The translations under genes were made by a program, and so were the position numbers. Positions 26,771 through 34,932 of a stretch of DNA of 64,000 bases are shown here, piece after piece (the first letter of the stretch is position 1; each line of letters begins with the position of its first letter). Source of the DNA: Pseudomonas hormoni (GTDB lineage Bacteria; Pseudomonadota; Gammaproteobacteria; Pseudomonadales; Pseudomonadaceae). The DNA is taken from positions 6,417,492 to 6,481,491 of the forward strand of contig NZ_CP075566.1 of the NCBI RefSeq assembly GCF_018502625.1, read 5' to 3'. The notes under the pieces were generated by a model. It worked only from the letters and a program-made list of their open reading frames with translations, searched no databases and was not told where the DNA came from.

Positions 26771-27064
26771 CTAGTGAATTATCCAGCTCAACAACCACAA
26801 CCCCAGCAGCAACCAGATGATCCCCATGATGATCGACGCATTCATGAACGCCCGGATCGCCGACCACAACAGCATCAGCCCCAGGATCAACGCAATGATG
26901 CTGATGATCGACGTGTCCATGCCCAGCGCGCGGGACAACCCTTCGACAAAATTGCTGCCGGCATGGCTCAACAGATTGAACAGGCCGCTGAGGGCGTCAA
27001 CGATAAAGCGGATGACCGAACCGAGCGCCTGGCCGAGCCATTCGAAAAAACTTTCTACCTGCAT
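26771..27064 (-). CDS. Small membrane protein of unknown function
   Basis: 97 residues, MQVESFFEWLGQALGSVIRF. Three hydrophobic stretches: SVIRFIVDALSGLFNLLSHAG, SIISIIALILGLMLLWSAI and IIMGIIWLLLGLWLLSWII. No recognised domain; similar short proteins occur in other pseudomonads to my knowledge. The ATG at 27064 is preferred, because the frame open to 27217 crosses a REP-type palindrome. A gene of its own between two REP elements. Confidence 0.75.
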   Translation of the reverse strand: MQVESFFEWLGQALGSVIRFIVDALSGLFNLLSHAGSNFVEGLSRALGMDTSIISIIALILGLMLLWSAIRAFMNASIIMGIIWLLLGLWLLSWIIH

Positions 27065-27179
27065 GTCGTTAACGTCCTGATGTAAGTGGTTGAGCCTTGG
27101 GCCAGTGATCGCAGCGCCGAGTTCCCCGATACGGGGATCGTTTGAGTATGACGCAAGATTCTGTTCCGCTGATGAACCT

Positions 27180-27270
27180 TGTAGGAGCCGAGCTTGCTCG
27201 CGAAAGCGGTGGCACATCCAACATAAATCTTGCCATTTACACCGCCATCGCGAGCAAGCCGGCTCCTACA
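27180..27270. repeat. REP-type inverted repeat
   Basis: TGTAGGAGCCGAGCTTGCTC inverted at the right end (GAGCAAGCCGGCTCCTACA), upstream of the MazG-like gene. Confidence 0.9.
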
Positions 27271-27334
27271 GGGGCTAACGCCCCTTGCCATCCCCGGCCA
27301 TCCCCCCGAAGCTATACGCCTTCAGGAGAGCCCG

Positions 27335-27637
27335 ATGAACCTTGTTGAACTGACCGAACGCCTGCACGCCATCCGTGACCGCAATGACTGGCGGCAATTT
27401 CACAGCCCGAAAAACCTGGCCATGGCCGCGAGCGTGGAAATGTCCGAACTGGTGGAAATCTTCCAGTGGCTGAGCGAAGACCAGTCACGCCAGTTGCCGG
27501 CGGACAAACTGGCCCATGCCGGGCAGGAAGTCGGCGACATCGTGCTGTATCTACTGCTGCTGTGCAGCGAGTTGGGGCTGGACATGAATGAAGTGGTACG
27601 CAGCAAACTCGCGGACAGTGAACGGAGGTTCAGCTGA
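27335..27637 (+). CDS. MazG-like nucleotide pyrophosphohydrolase
   Basis: 100-residue all-alpha NTP pyrophosphohydrolase of the RS21-C6/MazG-like type, expected to hydrolyse (deoxy)nucleoside triphosphates to monophosphates. The metal-binding pairs ExxE (VEMSELVE) and ExxD (EVGDIVLYLLLL) are intact, with FHSPKNLAMAAS ahead of them. Start ATG at 27335 with AGGAG 6 nt upstream. The stop overlaps the cmoM start (TGATG), so the two genes are coupled. Confidence 0.9.
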   Translation: MNLVELTERLHAIRDRNDWRQFHSPKNLAMAASVEMSELVEIFQWLSEDQSRQLPADKLAHAGQEVGDIVLYLLLLCSELGLDMNEVVRSKLADSERRFS

Positions 27638-28386
27638 TGAGCGACCGTCATTTCGATCAACTGGCGACCCGTTTCGCCGAAAAGATCTACGGCGGCGCCA
27701 AAGGCGCGATCCGCCTGGCGGTGTTGCAGGCCGACCTCGCCGAAACCCTGCCGGACCGCCCGCTGCGTGTGCTCGACATCGGCGCCGGCCTGGGCCACAT
27801 GTCGTTGTGGCTGGCCCAACGTGGTCATGACGTGACGCTGGCCGAACCCGCCGCGCCGATGCTCGAAGGCGCCCGCCAGCGTTTTGCCGATGCCGGCCAG
27901 ACGGCCACTTTCATTCAGGCACCGTGGCAGGATTTGCTCGGCCAGCTCACCGAGCCCTACGATCTGGTGCTGTGCCACGCGGTGCTGGAATGGCTGGCGG
28001 AACCCCATGCGATCCTGCCGGTGCTGCATCAGTTGACCAAACAGGACGGCTGGTTGTCCCTGGCCTTCTACAACCGCGATGCGCTGATCTACCGCAACCT
28101 GCTCAAGGGCCACTTCCGCAAAATGCGCAAGAACGACATGGCCGGCGAAAAGCAGAGCCTGACCCCGCAACAGCCGCTTGATCCGCGTGAGCTGGCAGCG
28201 CAACTTGAGGGCCTGTGGCAGGTCGAAAGCCAGAGCGGGGTGCGTGTTTTTCACGACTACATGCCGGTGGAATTCCAGGCCCGCGCCGAACTGGTGGACT
28301 TGCTGGAAATGGAGCTGGCCCACCGGCGTCACCCAAGCTTTGCCGGGCTTGGGCGCTACTTGCACTGGATCTGTCGGCCGGTCTGA
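27637..28386 (+). CDS. cmoM: tRNA 5-carboxymethoxyuridine methyltransferase CmoM
   Basis: SAM-dependent methylation of cmo5U34 to mcmo5U34 in the tRNA wobble position. 249 residues. MSDRHFDQLATRFAEKIYGG followed by AKGAIRLAVL corresponds closely to the start of E. coli CmoM. SAM motif I is VLDIGAGLGHMSLWLAQRGH. FHAVLEW-type signature LCHAVLEWLAEP, SLAFYNRDALIYRNLLKGHF and GVRVFHDYMP follow. The acronym smtA was used formerly. It is second in a two-gene unit with the MazG-like gene; a DUF4136 lipoprotein gene starts 12 nt later. Confidence 0.93.
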   Translation: MSDRHFDQLATRFAEKIYGGAKGAIRLAVLQADLAETLPDRPLRVLDIGAGLGHMSLWLAQRGHDVTLAEPAAPMLEGARQRFADAGQTATFIQAPWQDLLGQLTEPYDLVLCHAVLEWLAEPHAILPVLHQLTKQDGWLSLAFYNRDALIYRNLLKGHFRKMRKNDMAGEKQSLTPQQPLDPRELAAQLEGLWQVESQSGVRVFHDYMPVEFQARAELVDLLEMELAHRRHPSFAGLGRYLHWICRPV

Positions 28387-28398
28387 TCGGAGCGCGAA

Positions 28399-29013
28399 AT
28401 GAAAAGTCGTTCGGGGTTACTGGTGATCTGTCTGGGGTTGGCGGCCTGCCAGAGCAGCAATCCGTACGTGGCAAGTTCCAAACCCTTGCCGCCGGCGCCG
28501 CCCGAGGCGGCCAATACCTTCGATCGCAGCGCCTACCCGGCTGCGCCGCGTGACTACGGTCGCTACCGCAGCTGGGCTTGGCTCAACGGGAGCTTGCCTG
28601 CGGGTTCGGCCTGGGCGGATTCGGCGCAAGTCGCCGAGGCCGTGAGCAATGCCCTCGATCAGCGCGGTTTGCGGCCGCTGCATGACAATCGCCCGGCGGA
28701 CCTGTTCGTCAGCGCCAATCTGCATCTGGAAACCCGCTTGCGTCAGGTCCAGGATGACTATGGTTATTACGGCGGCGGTTATGGCGGATACAACCGTTAC
28801 GGCAGCGGTTATGGCATGTACAACACGGTGCCGATCGTTCGGACGTATTCGGAACAGGTGGTCGTGGTGCGGGTGGATATGTTCGATGCTCAAACCGGTC
28901 AACCCGTCTGGAGTTCGAGCGCCGAAACCAGCAACAAGGGCAGCCAAAGTGCGCGCGCCGATGCGATTCGGGAGGCTGTGGAAAAGGCCATGTCGGCGTA
29001 TCCTCCCAGTTAG
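28399..29013 (+). CDS. DUF4136 family lipoprotein
   Basis: 204 residues. Signal sequence ending LAAC (Cys17 lipidation). The DUF4136 core runs from [12 protein letters not shown] through [36 protein letters not shown] to [21 protein letters not shown] and the final [18 protein letters not shown] low-complexity tyrosine/glycine stretch (about 122-140) interrupts it. Role in the outer or inner membrane is unknown. It is a paralogue of the next gene and probably cotranscribed with cmoM. Confidence 0.85.
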   Translation: MKSRSGLLVICLGLAACQSSNPYVASSKPLPPAPPEAANTFDRSAYPAAPRDYGRYRSWAWLNGSLPAGSAWADSAQVAEAVSNALDQRGLRPLHDNRPADLFVSANLHLETRLRQVQDDYGYYGGGYGGYNRYGSGYGMYNTVPIVRTYSEQVVVVRVDMFDAQTGQPVWSSSAETSNKGSQSARADAIREAVEKAMSAYPPS

Positions 29014-29067
29014 CTTCTGCAATCAAGAAGCGTTCCGCAGGATCATGTCTTCAACCGGAGAATCATC

Positions 29068-29625
29068 ATGTTCCGCCGTCTCGCTTTTCTGGCAGTGGCC
29101 GCGCTCCTGACCGCCTGCGCCGCCAACCAGGTCAATCATGACTTCGACGCCAGCCGCGACTTCGCCGCCTATCGCAGCTGGAGCTGGAAAGACCCCGCCC
29201 TGCAATATCGCCCCGATGACCCACGGATCAAGAGCGACCTGACCGAGCAGCGCATCCGCCAATCCGTGGCCGATCAGCTGGATCAGCGAGGCTTGCGCCC
29301 GGCCGCTGCGGGCAAAAAGGGCGATGTGAGTGTACAAACCTACCTGATCGTCGAAGACCGTCAGCAACAAGTGACCACCAACTACGGCGGCGCTTGGGGT
29401 AACCCGTGGAATGGCTACTGGGGCGGGCCGATGTACAACGAAACCCGCAACATCAGCTACAAAGTGGCGATCATCCAGATCGACCTGCTCGACGGCAAGG
29501 ACGGCAAACTGGTGTGGCGGGGCAGTGACGAGCAAATCCTCAGCCGCTCACCGAACCCCTCGGATCGCAGCACGGCGATACGCGAAACGGTCGGGCGCAT
29601 CCTCGCCAATTACCCACCCAAATAA
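29068..29625 (+). CDS. DUF4136 family lipoprotein, second copy
   Basis: 185 residues. Signal ends LTAC (Cys17). The DUF4136 hallmarks are clear: VNHDFDASRDFAAYRSWSWKD, LTEQRIRQSVADQLDQRGLR, GDVSVQTYLIVEDRQQQV, IIQIDLLDGKDGKLVWRG and AIRETVGRILANYPPK. Start ATG at 29068 after GGAGAATCATC. Function unknown; tandem with the previous lipoprotein, 54 nt apart. Confidence 0.88.
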   Translation: MFRRLAFLAVAALLTACAANQVNHDFDASRDFAAYRSWSWKDPALQYRPDDPRIKSDLTEQRIRQSVADQLDQRGLRPAAAGKKGDVSVQTYLIVEDRQQQVTTNYGGAWGNPWNGYWGGPMYNETRNISYKVAIIQIDLLDGKDGKLVWRGSDEQILSRSPNPSDRSTAIRETVGRILANYPPK

Positions 29626-29646
29626 CCCCCCTTGTGGGAGCCCATT

Positions 29647-29760
29647 TGTGGCGAGGGAGCTTGCTCCCGCTTGAGTGCGTAGCACTCACAAAAATCGGCA
29701 ATGATTGTCAGATTTTTGGGGCCGCTACGCAGCCCAGCGGGAGCAAGCTCCCTCGCCACA
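29647..29760. repeat. REP-type inverted repeat pair
   Basis: Inverted TGTGGCGAGGGAGCTTGCTC units between the convergent lipoprotein and histidine-kinase genes. Confidence 0.9.
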
Positions 29761-29821
29761 GACGCGTTCCCACAGGGTTTTGTTGTCTGGGCTGGCGAGT
29801 AGGCGGACCGAAAGGCCAAAC

Positions 29822-32110
29822 CTATCGGCTGCTCTGGGCTTCCACGGCAATCGGCAACTCGATACAGAACCGTGCGCCCTCGGCCGAGTTGTTCACGCGC
29901 AGTGTTCCACCCATGTTTTCGATGATGCCATGGCTCACCGACAACCCCAGCCCGGTGCCCACGCCCACCGGTTTGGTGGTGAAAAACGGTTCGAAGATCC
30001 GCTCCAGCAACCGCGGATCGATACCGCCGCCGTTGTCCTCGACCCACAGCCGCACTGAATGCTCGTCACGCTCGGCGCACACCGAGATCCACGGTTTGAA
30101 ATTCCGATCCGCTTCGCGTTTGCTCAGGAGTGCGTCCCGGGCGTTGACCATCAGGTTGATCAGCACCTGTTCCAGCTGATCGACATGACCACGCACCTGA
30201 ACCTCGAAAACGGTTTCGCTGACCCTGAGCTCGACGCCTTTGCCCAGCAAGCCTTCGGCCAGCAGCGACAGGGTGCCCTCGATGGCGTCAAACGGATTGA
30301 ACGGATGTTGCTCGACTTCCGAGCGGCGGCCGAACACCCGCATGTGATCTACCACCCGCGCCGCACGCTGGACCTGGGCATCAATGCGGTTGAGGGTGTC
30401 GGTAAGGTAGTCGACCTGCACATCACCGTTGTTCAAGCGCTTGAGTACACTGACGATGGCCATGCGCATCACGTTCAGCCGCTGGGTGATTTCATGGGCC
30501 AGGCCCGTGGCCATTTCGCCTAGGGTGGCCATTTTCGCGCTCTGGGCCAGTTGCATTTCCGCCGCCAGCGTCGCTTCGGTCACGTCCAGCCACAGACCCA
30601 CGGCTTCGACCGGCAGGCCAAGGTCGTCGCGCAGAAGCCTGGCCTCGTCAAGCAGCCAGTGGTAATCGCCGCGACTGTCGCGCAGTCGGTAGCGCGCACG
30701 CACCGATCCTTCGCGGAGCAATTGCCGGGGGCGCTCGAAATAGCGGTCGCGGTCCTCGGGGTGAACGCGCTCCGCCAGCGCCCCAACGGTGCAATCGGCG
30801 AGGGACCAGCCCAGCAGCGGCAACAGGCTGTCGCTGAAGAAAGTTGGCAGCAGCGCGCCTTCGACATAGCGCTGCACGTAGATCACCACCGGTGAATTGG
30901 CGATCAGGTTGTTCAGTCGCGCATGGGCCGCCACGGCGTCCTGTTGCTGGTTTTTGATGTCGCTGATGTCGAGCATGAAAACCACCAGCCGCCGGTCTTT
31001 GCCGACGCCCATGGCCTGGCCTTGCAGGCGATACCAGGTCGGTGTCTCGGGGTGGTGCAGGCGCACGCAGAGCAATAAAGGTGTGCCGTCATCCTGCAAG
31101 TCTTGCAGGCGACTGCGCAGCGCTTCGCGGTCGGCGGAGTGGATGTGCTCAAGCCAGTCATGCAGAGGCATACGTGTGCCGATCAGGTTCAGGGCGCTGG
31201 CCAGCGACGACGCCAACTGCACCTCGGCACTGTCGCTGAAAATTTCCAGCCAACCGGTGCCGAGCAGGGCTTGCAACGACTCCAGTCGCTCGAGTTGCAG
31301 ATGGTGCTGATGCTCGCGCAAGCGCTCCAGCAACGGTCCGGCGAGCGCGGCGGCGAGCTGCAACCAATCGCGCTCGCCGACGTCGGGTGCACGTTGCTGC
31401 ACTGGGTAAAAACCACAGAGCAACCACGCGACCACGCCTTGCGCATCGTGATAGGGCACCGCAAACCCTTCGGTACTGCCGAAGATGCTGTGCAGGCGCG
31501 GATGCTCGCCATGGGTCAAATGCTGAGGGGCGGAGCCGTTCAAACTGTCGAGCCCGGTGCCCAGGCGCTGGCCGTTTTGCCACAGTTGGGGGGCGTCGAA
31601 GGCCGCGTAATGTTGGTGGATCTGCCAGCCTTCTTCCTGATCATCCAGCAGCGCCACGGCCAGACACGGGATCTGAAAATGCCGCGCCAACTGTTGCAGT
31701 TGCTCCACCAGTACGTCGGGCAGGCGCGACAGGCTGCACAGGCGCAACTGGTCGCCAATCTGCGTTGCGAGCAACTGGCAGTGTTCGCGTTTACGCGCTT
31801 GCCGGCGTTCGTGCAACAAGTCGCCGATGTCCAGCAACTGCAACAGCCAGGTATCGGTCGATGGCTGCACCCAGCCGCGCAGGTGCAGGGGTTGTCCGCT
31901 GAGGCTGTAAAAATCCAGATCCAGACTTTGTCCTTGCCAGTCAGCCGGTGTGCCTGCGACGGCGAGGCAGCTTTGCGGCATGAGGAAATCGACTAGAAGT
32001 GGCGCTTGCGCGGCGGGGCGCTGCTGGGCCAGACCATGGCGCAGTGGGCCGGCCAGATGAATCACCCGGCCTTCGGCGTCCAGGCGCAACTGCAAGCCGA
32101 CACCTGGCAT
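29822..32110 (-). CDS. PAS-domain sensor histidine kinase
   Basis: Cytoplasmic-looking hybrid of PAS sensors and a kinase; no membrane segment seen. 762 residues from the ATG at 32110. A GAF/PAS-like N-terminal half is followed by PAS/PAC regions (EIFSDSAEVQLASSLA; LIANSPVVIYVQRYVEGALL with RYRLRDSRGDYHWLLDEARL). The dimerisation histidine is in MATLGEMATGLAHEITQRLN. The ATPase domain shows INLMVNARDALL (N box), VEDNGGGIDPR (G1) and GVGTGLGLSVSHGI (G2). The start is uncertain: an in-frame TTG at 32191 overlaps the stop of a 45-codon reading frame. No response regulator gene is adjacent, so its partner is elsewhere. Confidence 0.85.
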   Translation of the reverse strand: MPGVGLQLRLDAEGRVIHLAGPLRHGLAQQRPAAQAPLLVDFLMPQSCLAVAGTPADWQGQSLDLDFYSLSGQPLHLRGWVQPSTDTWLLQLLDIGDLLHERRQARKREHCQLLATQIGDQLRLCSLSRLPDVLVEQLQQLARHFQIPCLAVALLDDQEEGWQIHQHYAAFDAPQLWQNGQRLGTGLDSLNGSAPQHLTHGEHPRLHSIFGSTEGFAVPYHDAQGVVAWLLCGFYPVQQRAPDVGERDWLQLAAALAGPLLERLREHQHHLQLERLESLQALLGTGWLEIFSDSAEVQLASSLASALNLIGTRMPLHDWLEHIHSADREALRSRLQDLQDDGTPLLLCVRLHHPETPTWYRLQGQAMGVGKDRRLVVFMLDISDIKNQQQDAVAAHARLNNLIANSPVVIYVQRYVEGALLPTFFSDSLLPLLGWSLADCTVGALAERVHPEDRDRYFERPRQLLREGSVRARYRLRDSRGDYHWLLDEARLLRDDLGLPVEAVGLWLDVTEATLAAEMQLAQSAKMATLGEMATGLAHEITQRLNVMRMAIVSVLKRLNNGDVQVDYLTDTLNRIDAQVQRAARVVDHMRVFGRRSEVEQHPFNPFDAIEGTLSLLAEGLLGKGVELRVSETVFEVQVRGHVDQLEQVLINLMVNARDALLSKREADRNFKPWISVCAERDEHSVRLWVEDNGGGIDPRLLERIFEPFFTTKPVGVGTGLGLSVSHGIIENMGGTLRVNNSAEGARFCIELPIAVEAQSSR

Positions 32111-32187
32111 GGCCCGGGAGCTCGAGGTTTCCGGTGTTGGTGGCGGATGGCGGTTGAGCAGGCGCCCGAACAGCTTGTCACCGGAAC

Positions 32188-32325
32188 TCAAAATTTCACG
32201 CTCGAACGGGCGGTGTCGTCGGTGGCGACATTGAAATTCAGTGCGGCGGGAATCCAGGCCAGTTGCCGGCTCCGATCCGTGGTGGCTACGGCACTTTTTT
32301 GCTTGCGCAGGAGGTTTGTCTTCAT
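32188..32325 (-). CDS. Possible 45-aa leader peptide upstream of the histidine kinase
   Basis: Minus-strand ATG at 32325 opens a frame of 45 codons (MKTNLLRKQKSAVATTDRSR and on to SSVKF) ending at TGA 32188-32190. This TGA overlaps a TTG that is in frame with the kinase. It may be a translationally coupled leader or part of a mis-called kinase start. No family recognised and the ribosome site is weak. Confidence 0.35.
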   Translation of the reverse strand: MKTNLLRKQKSAVATTDRSRQLAWIPAALNFNVATDDTARSSVKF

Positions 32326-32471
32326 GAGTGCGTCTACCCTGACTATCACTATGTAAAGTCAGCATAGAATCATTCAGCCAAAACGGGCGTTTTTTACCGG
32401 ATGCAGAGCTTTGTCCTACAGATCTGGCTGAGGCGGACCGGCACCACCTGACTCGATCTTCTGCCGAGTGA

Positions 32472-33326
32472 TCAGGCAACCGGTCGCCAATGCCCGACCA
32501 TATGTTCCAGATCCCCGGCACCCACCAGCTGAAAATCTCCACTGGACCCCGCCGCACTGGCGAGCAACGTCACCTCACCGGGCAGCCGCACAGGCTTGCG
32601 AAACTGCACGGCAATCTCGACGTTGGCAGTCGGTAAATGATCGCTTAGCGCCGCGAGTGTCCGCGCCTTGTTCCACAACCCATGGGCAATGGCGGTCGGG
32701 AAGCCGAACAGTTTTGCGCTCGCGGCACTGAGGTGGATCGGGTTGTAATCGCCGGATACTTTGGCGTATTGCCGGCCAATGTCCGCCGGCGCTTTCCAGC
32801 GGGTAACTTCAGTCAGCGGTAACGTCAAGGTCAACACGTCCTCGACCGGTTCGCCTTCGAGTTTGACTCCGCGACAGAGCATCCGGCTTTCAGCTTCCCA
32901 CAAGGCCCCCAACTGATCGTCGAGCGTCGTCACCAGATCAAATGTCGCACCCTTGGCGTGGGGCTGCAGGTTCTGCACCTGCACGCCGACCCGCACGCGA
33001 TTCACGCCGCCCATGGGCCTGAAGACGCGAACGCGGTTGCTCAGATGAATCAGCCCCAGCAACGGAAACGGAAAATCCTTGGCCGTGAGCAACTGCATCT
33101 GCAGCGCAAACGCCAGGATGTGTGGATAAGTCGGCGGCAACAAACCGTTGTCGGCAAACCCGCAGACATCGCGGTAGGCCGCCAGGCGTTTTGGATCGAC
33201 ATCGACCCAGCAACGCAAACCCGAATCGGGCAACGTGGTGCCGGTGATCTTGCGGCGCGTCGCAGCCTGCACATACAGCCCTGGCAGGCTCGGTTCGCGG
33301 TTGAGTGTGTGCCAATCGGTGATCAT
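32472..33326 (-). CDS. MaoC-like dehydratase
   Basis: Expected to hydrate/dehydrate 2-enoyl-CoA or 3-hydroxyacyl-CoA. About 284 residues with a tandem hot-dog arrangement. The second domain holds the MaoC motif region YAKVSGDYNPIHLSAASAKLFGFPTAIAHGLW with the catalytic Asp/His pair (D-x-N-P-x-H). The fabG stop and a GTG start overlap at 33329; the ATG at 33326 immediately downstream is used here. It is the distal gene of a fabG-maoC pair, with fadI divergent. Together they could form a beta-oxidation or fatty-acid-recycling module. Confidence 0.9.
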   Translation of the reverse strand: MITDWHTLNREPSLPGLYVQAATRRKITGTTLPDSGLRCWVDVDPKRLAAYRDVCGFADNGLLPPTYPHILAFALQMQLLTAKDFPFPLLGLIHLSNRVRVFRPMGGVNRVRVGVQVQNLQPHAKGATFDLVTTLDDQLGALWEAESRMLCRGVKLEGEPVEDVLTLTLPLTEVTRWKAPADIGRQYAKVSGDYNPIHLSAASAKLFGFPTAIAHGLWNKARTLAALSDHLPTANVEIAVQFRKPVRLPGEVTLLASAAGSSGDFQLVGAGDLEHMVGHWRPVA

Positions 33327-33328
33327 CA

Positions 33329-34681
33329 CTAAGCCCCCAAAACACTTTGTCCACAGACCCGCAGCGCTTGCCCGGTGAACGCGCCGGTGCCCGGTTGTGC
33401 CAGCCAGGCCACCGCTTCGGCGACGTCCTGTGGCAAGCCGCCCTGGCCCAGCGAGCTCATGCGCCGGCCCGCTTCACGCAGGCCGAACGGAAGGTGCGCC
33501 GTCATTTGAGTCTCGATGAACCCCGGCGCCACCGCGTTGATGCTGATGCCGCGCTCATTGAGCAGGGGTGCCCAGGCCTGGGCGAGGCCGATCAATCCGG
33601 CCTTGCTCGCCGCGTAATTGGTTTGCCCGCGATTGCCGGCGATGCCGCTGATGGACGCCAGCAGAATCACCCGGCCGTTATCCCGCAAGGTGCCGCTGTC
33701 GAGCAGCGCCTTGGTCAGCACTTGCGGGGCATTGAGGTTGACCGCAAGGACTGCGTCCCAGAATTCCGGGGTCATGTTGGCCAGGGTTTTATCCCGCGTG
33801 ATGCCGGCGTTGTGCACCACGATGTCGATCCCGTCAGGCAACTGTTCGACCAGCTGCGTGGCGGCGTCTTCCGCGCAGATATCCAGGGTAATGCTGCGCC
33901 CGCCAAGCCGTGCGGCAAGGGCTTCAAGATCGGTTTTGGCCGGTGGTACATCGAGCAGAATCACCTCGGCACCGTCCCGGGCCAGGGTTTCGGCGATCGA
34001 TGCACCGATGCCGCGTGCCGCGCCGGTGACCAGCGCCTTGCGACCCGCCAGCGGGCGAGTCCAATCCGTCACTGGCGTGTCACAGGCGTCCAGGCTGATC
34101 ACTTGCCCGGACACGAATGCACTTTTTGGCGAAAGAAAAAACCTCAGCGGGCCTTCCAGTTGATCCTCGGCGCCCTCGCCGACATGGATCAACTGCAAGG
34201 TGCCGCCGCTGCGCAGCTCCTTGGCCAGCGACCGACTGAAACCTTCGATGGCGCGTTGAGCGCTCGCGGCGAACGGGTCGCTCAAGGTCTGCGGCGCGCG
34301 CCCGAGAATCACCAGGTGCGCACAGTGATCGAGGTTTTTTATCAGCGGCTGGAAGAATTCGCGCAGTTGTTTGAGCTGATCGGTTTGCACCAGGTCGCTG
34401 GCGTCGAACACCACGGCTTTGAGTTTGGGACCGTGGCCGGGAATCCATGCCGTGGCGATCGAAGGTTCGCTGCCGTAGCTGTAGATCGCATCGGTCAGGC
34501 GATTGGCGAAGGCGCTGACTTTTTCCGCCAGCGGCCCGCCGCCGATCAGCAGCGCGCCTTCGACCGGGCGCAGCCGGCCCGCTTGCCAGCGCTCCAGCCG
34601 CACCGGCAACGGCAGACCCAGGGCCCCGACCAGACGATGGCCGATGGATGAATTGGCGAAGTCGATATAGCGGTCAGACAT
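33329..34681 (-). CDS. Long-form 3-oxoacyl-ACP/CoA reductase, FabG4-like
   Basis: 450-residue SDR. The N-terminal 200 residues are a second, non-canonical Rossmann-like domain (VEGALLIGGGPLAEKVSAFAN). The C-terminal catalytic domain has the NADPH-binding TGAARGIG, NAG in VVHNAGITRDKTLANM, catalytic Ser-Tyr-Lys in LASISGIAGNRGQTNYAASKAG and PGFIETQMT. This long, high-molecular-weight FabG form is distinct from the short FabG of fatty-acid synthesis and often prefers CoA substrates. It overlaps the MaoC gene and lies divergent from fadI. Confidence 0.92.
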   Translation of the reverse strand: MSDRYIDFANSSIGHRLVGALGLPLPVRLERWQAGRLRPVEGALLIGGGPLAEKVSAFANRLTDAIYSYGSEPSIATAWIPGHGPKLKAVVFDASDLVQTDQLKQLREFFQPLIKNLDHCAHLVILGRAPQTLSDPFAASAQRAIEGFSRSLAKELRSGGTLQLIHVGEGAEDQLEGPLRFFLSPKSAFVSGQVISLDACDTPVTDWTRPLAGRKALVTGAARGIGASIAETLARDGAEVILLDVPPAKTDLEALAARLGGRSITLDICAEDAATQLVEQLPDGIDIVVHNAGITRDKTLANMTPEFWDAVLAVNLNAPQVLTKALLDSGTLRDNGRVILLASISGIAGNRGQTNYAASKAGLIGLAQAWAPLLNERGISINAVAPGFIETQMTAHLPFGLREAGRRMSSLGQGGLPQDVAEAVAWLAQPGTGAFTGQALRVCGQSVLGA

Positions 34682-34797
34682 GGAACGCGCTCCAGCAGCT
34701 GGGGTTCAAAGTGTGGACCACGAATGGCAATCAGTCGTTCGATTCGCGAGATAAGGCCTACGCTTGGACATTGCGGAGGTTTTCAGGAACACGCAGA

Positions 34798-34893
34798 CCC
34801 TGTGGGAGCGGGCTTGCCCGCGAAAGCGTCGGCACAGTCAACATTGATGTTGGATTTGCCGGCCTCTTCGCGGGCAAGCCCGCTCCCACAGGG
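34798..34893. repeat. REP-type inverted repeat
   Basis: CCCTGTGGGAGCGGGCTTGC inverted at the right end, with the loop containing ACATTGATGTTGGA, in the fabG-fadI divergent region. Confidence 0.9.
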
Positions 34894-34932
34894 AATCGCA
34901 TTGTTCTTTAAATTGTTCATCAGGAGCTTTTC

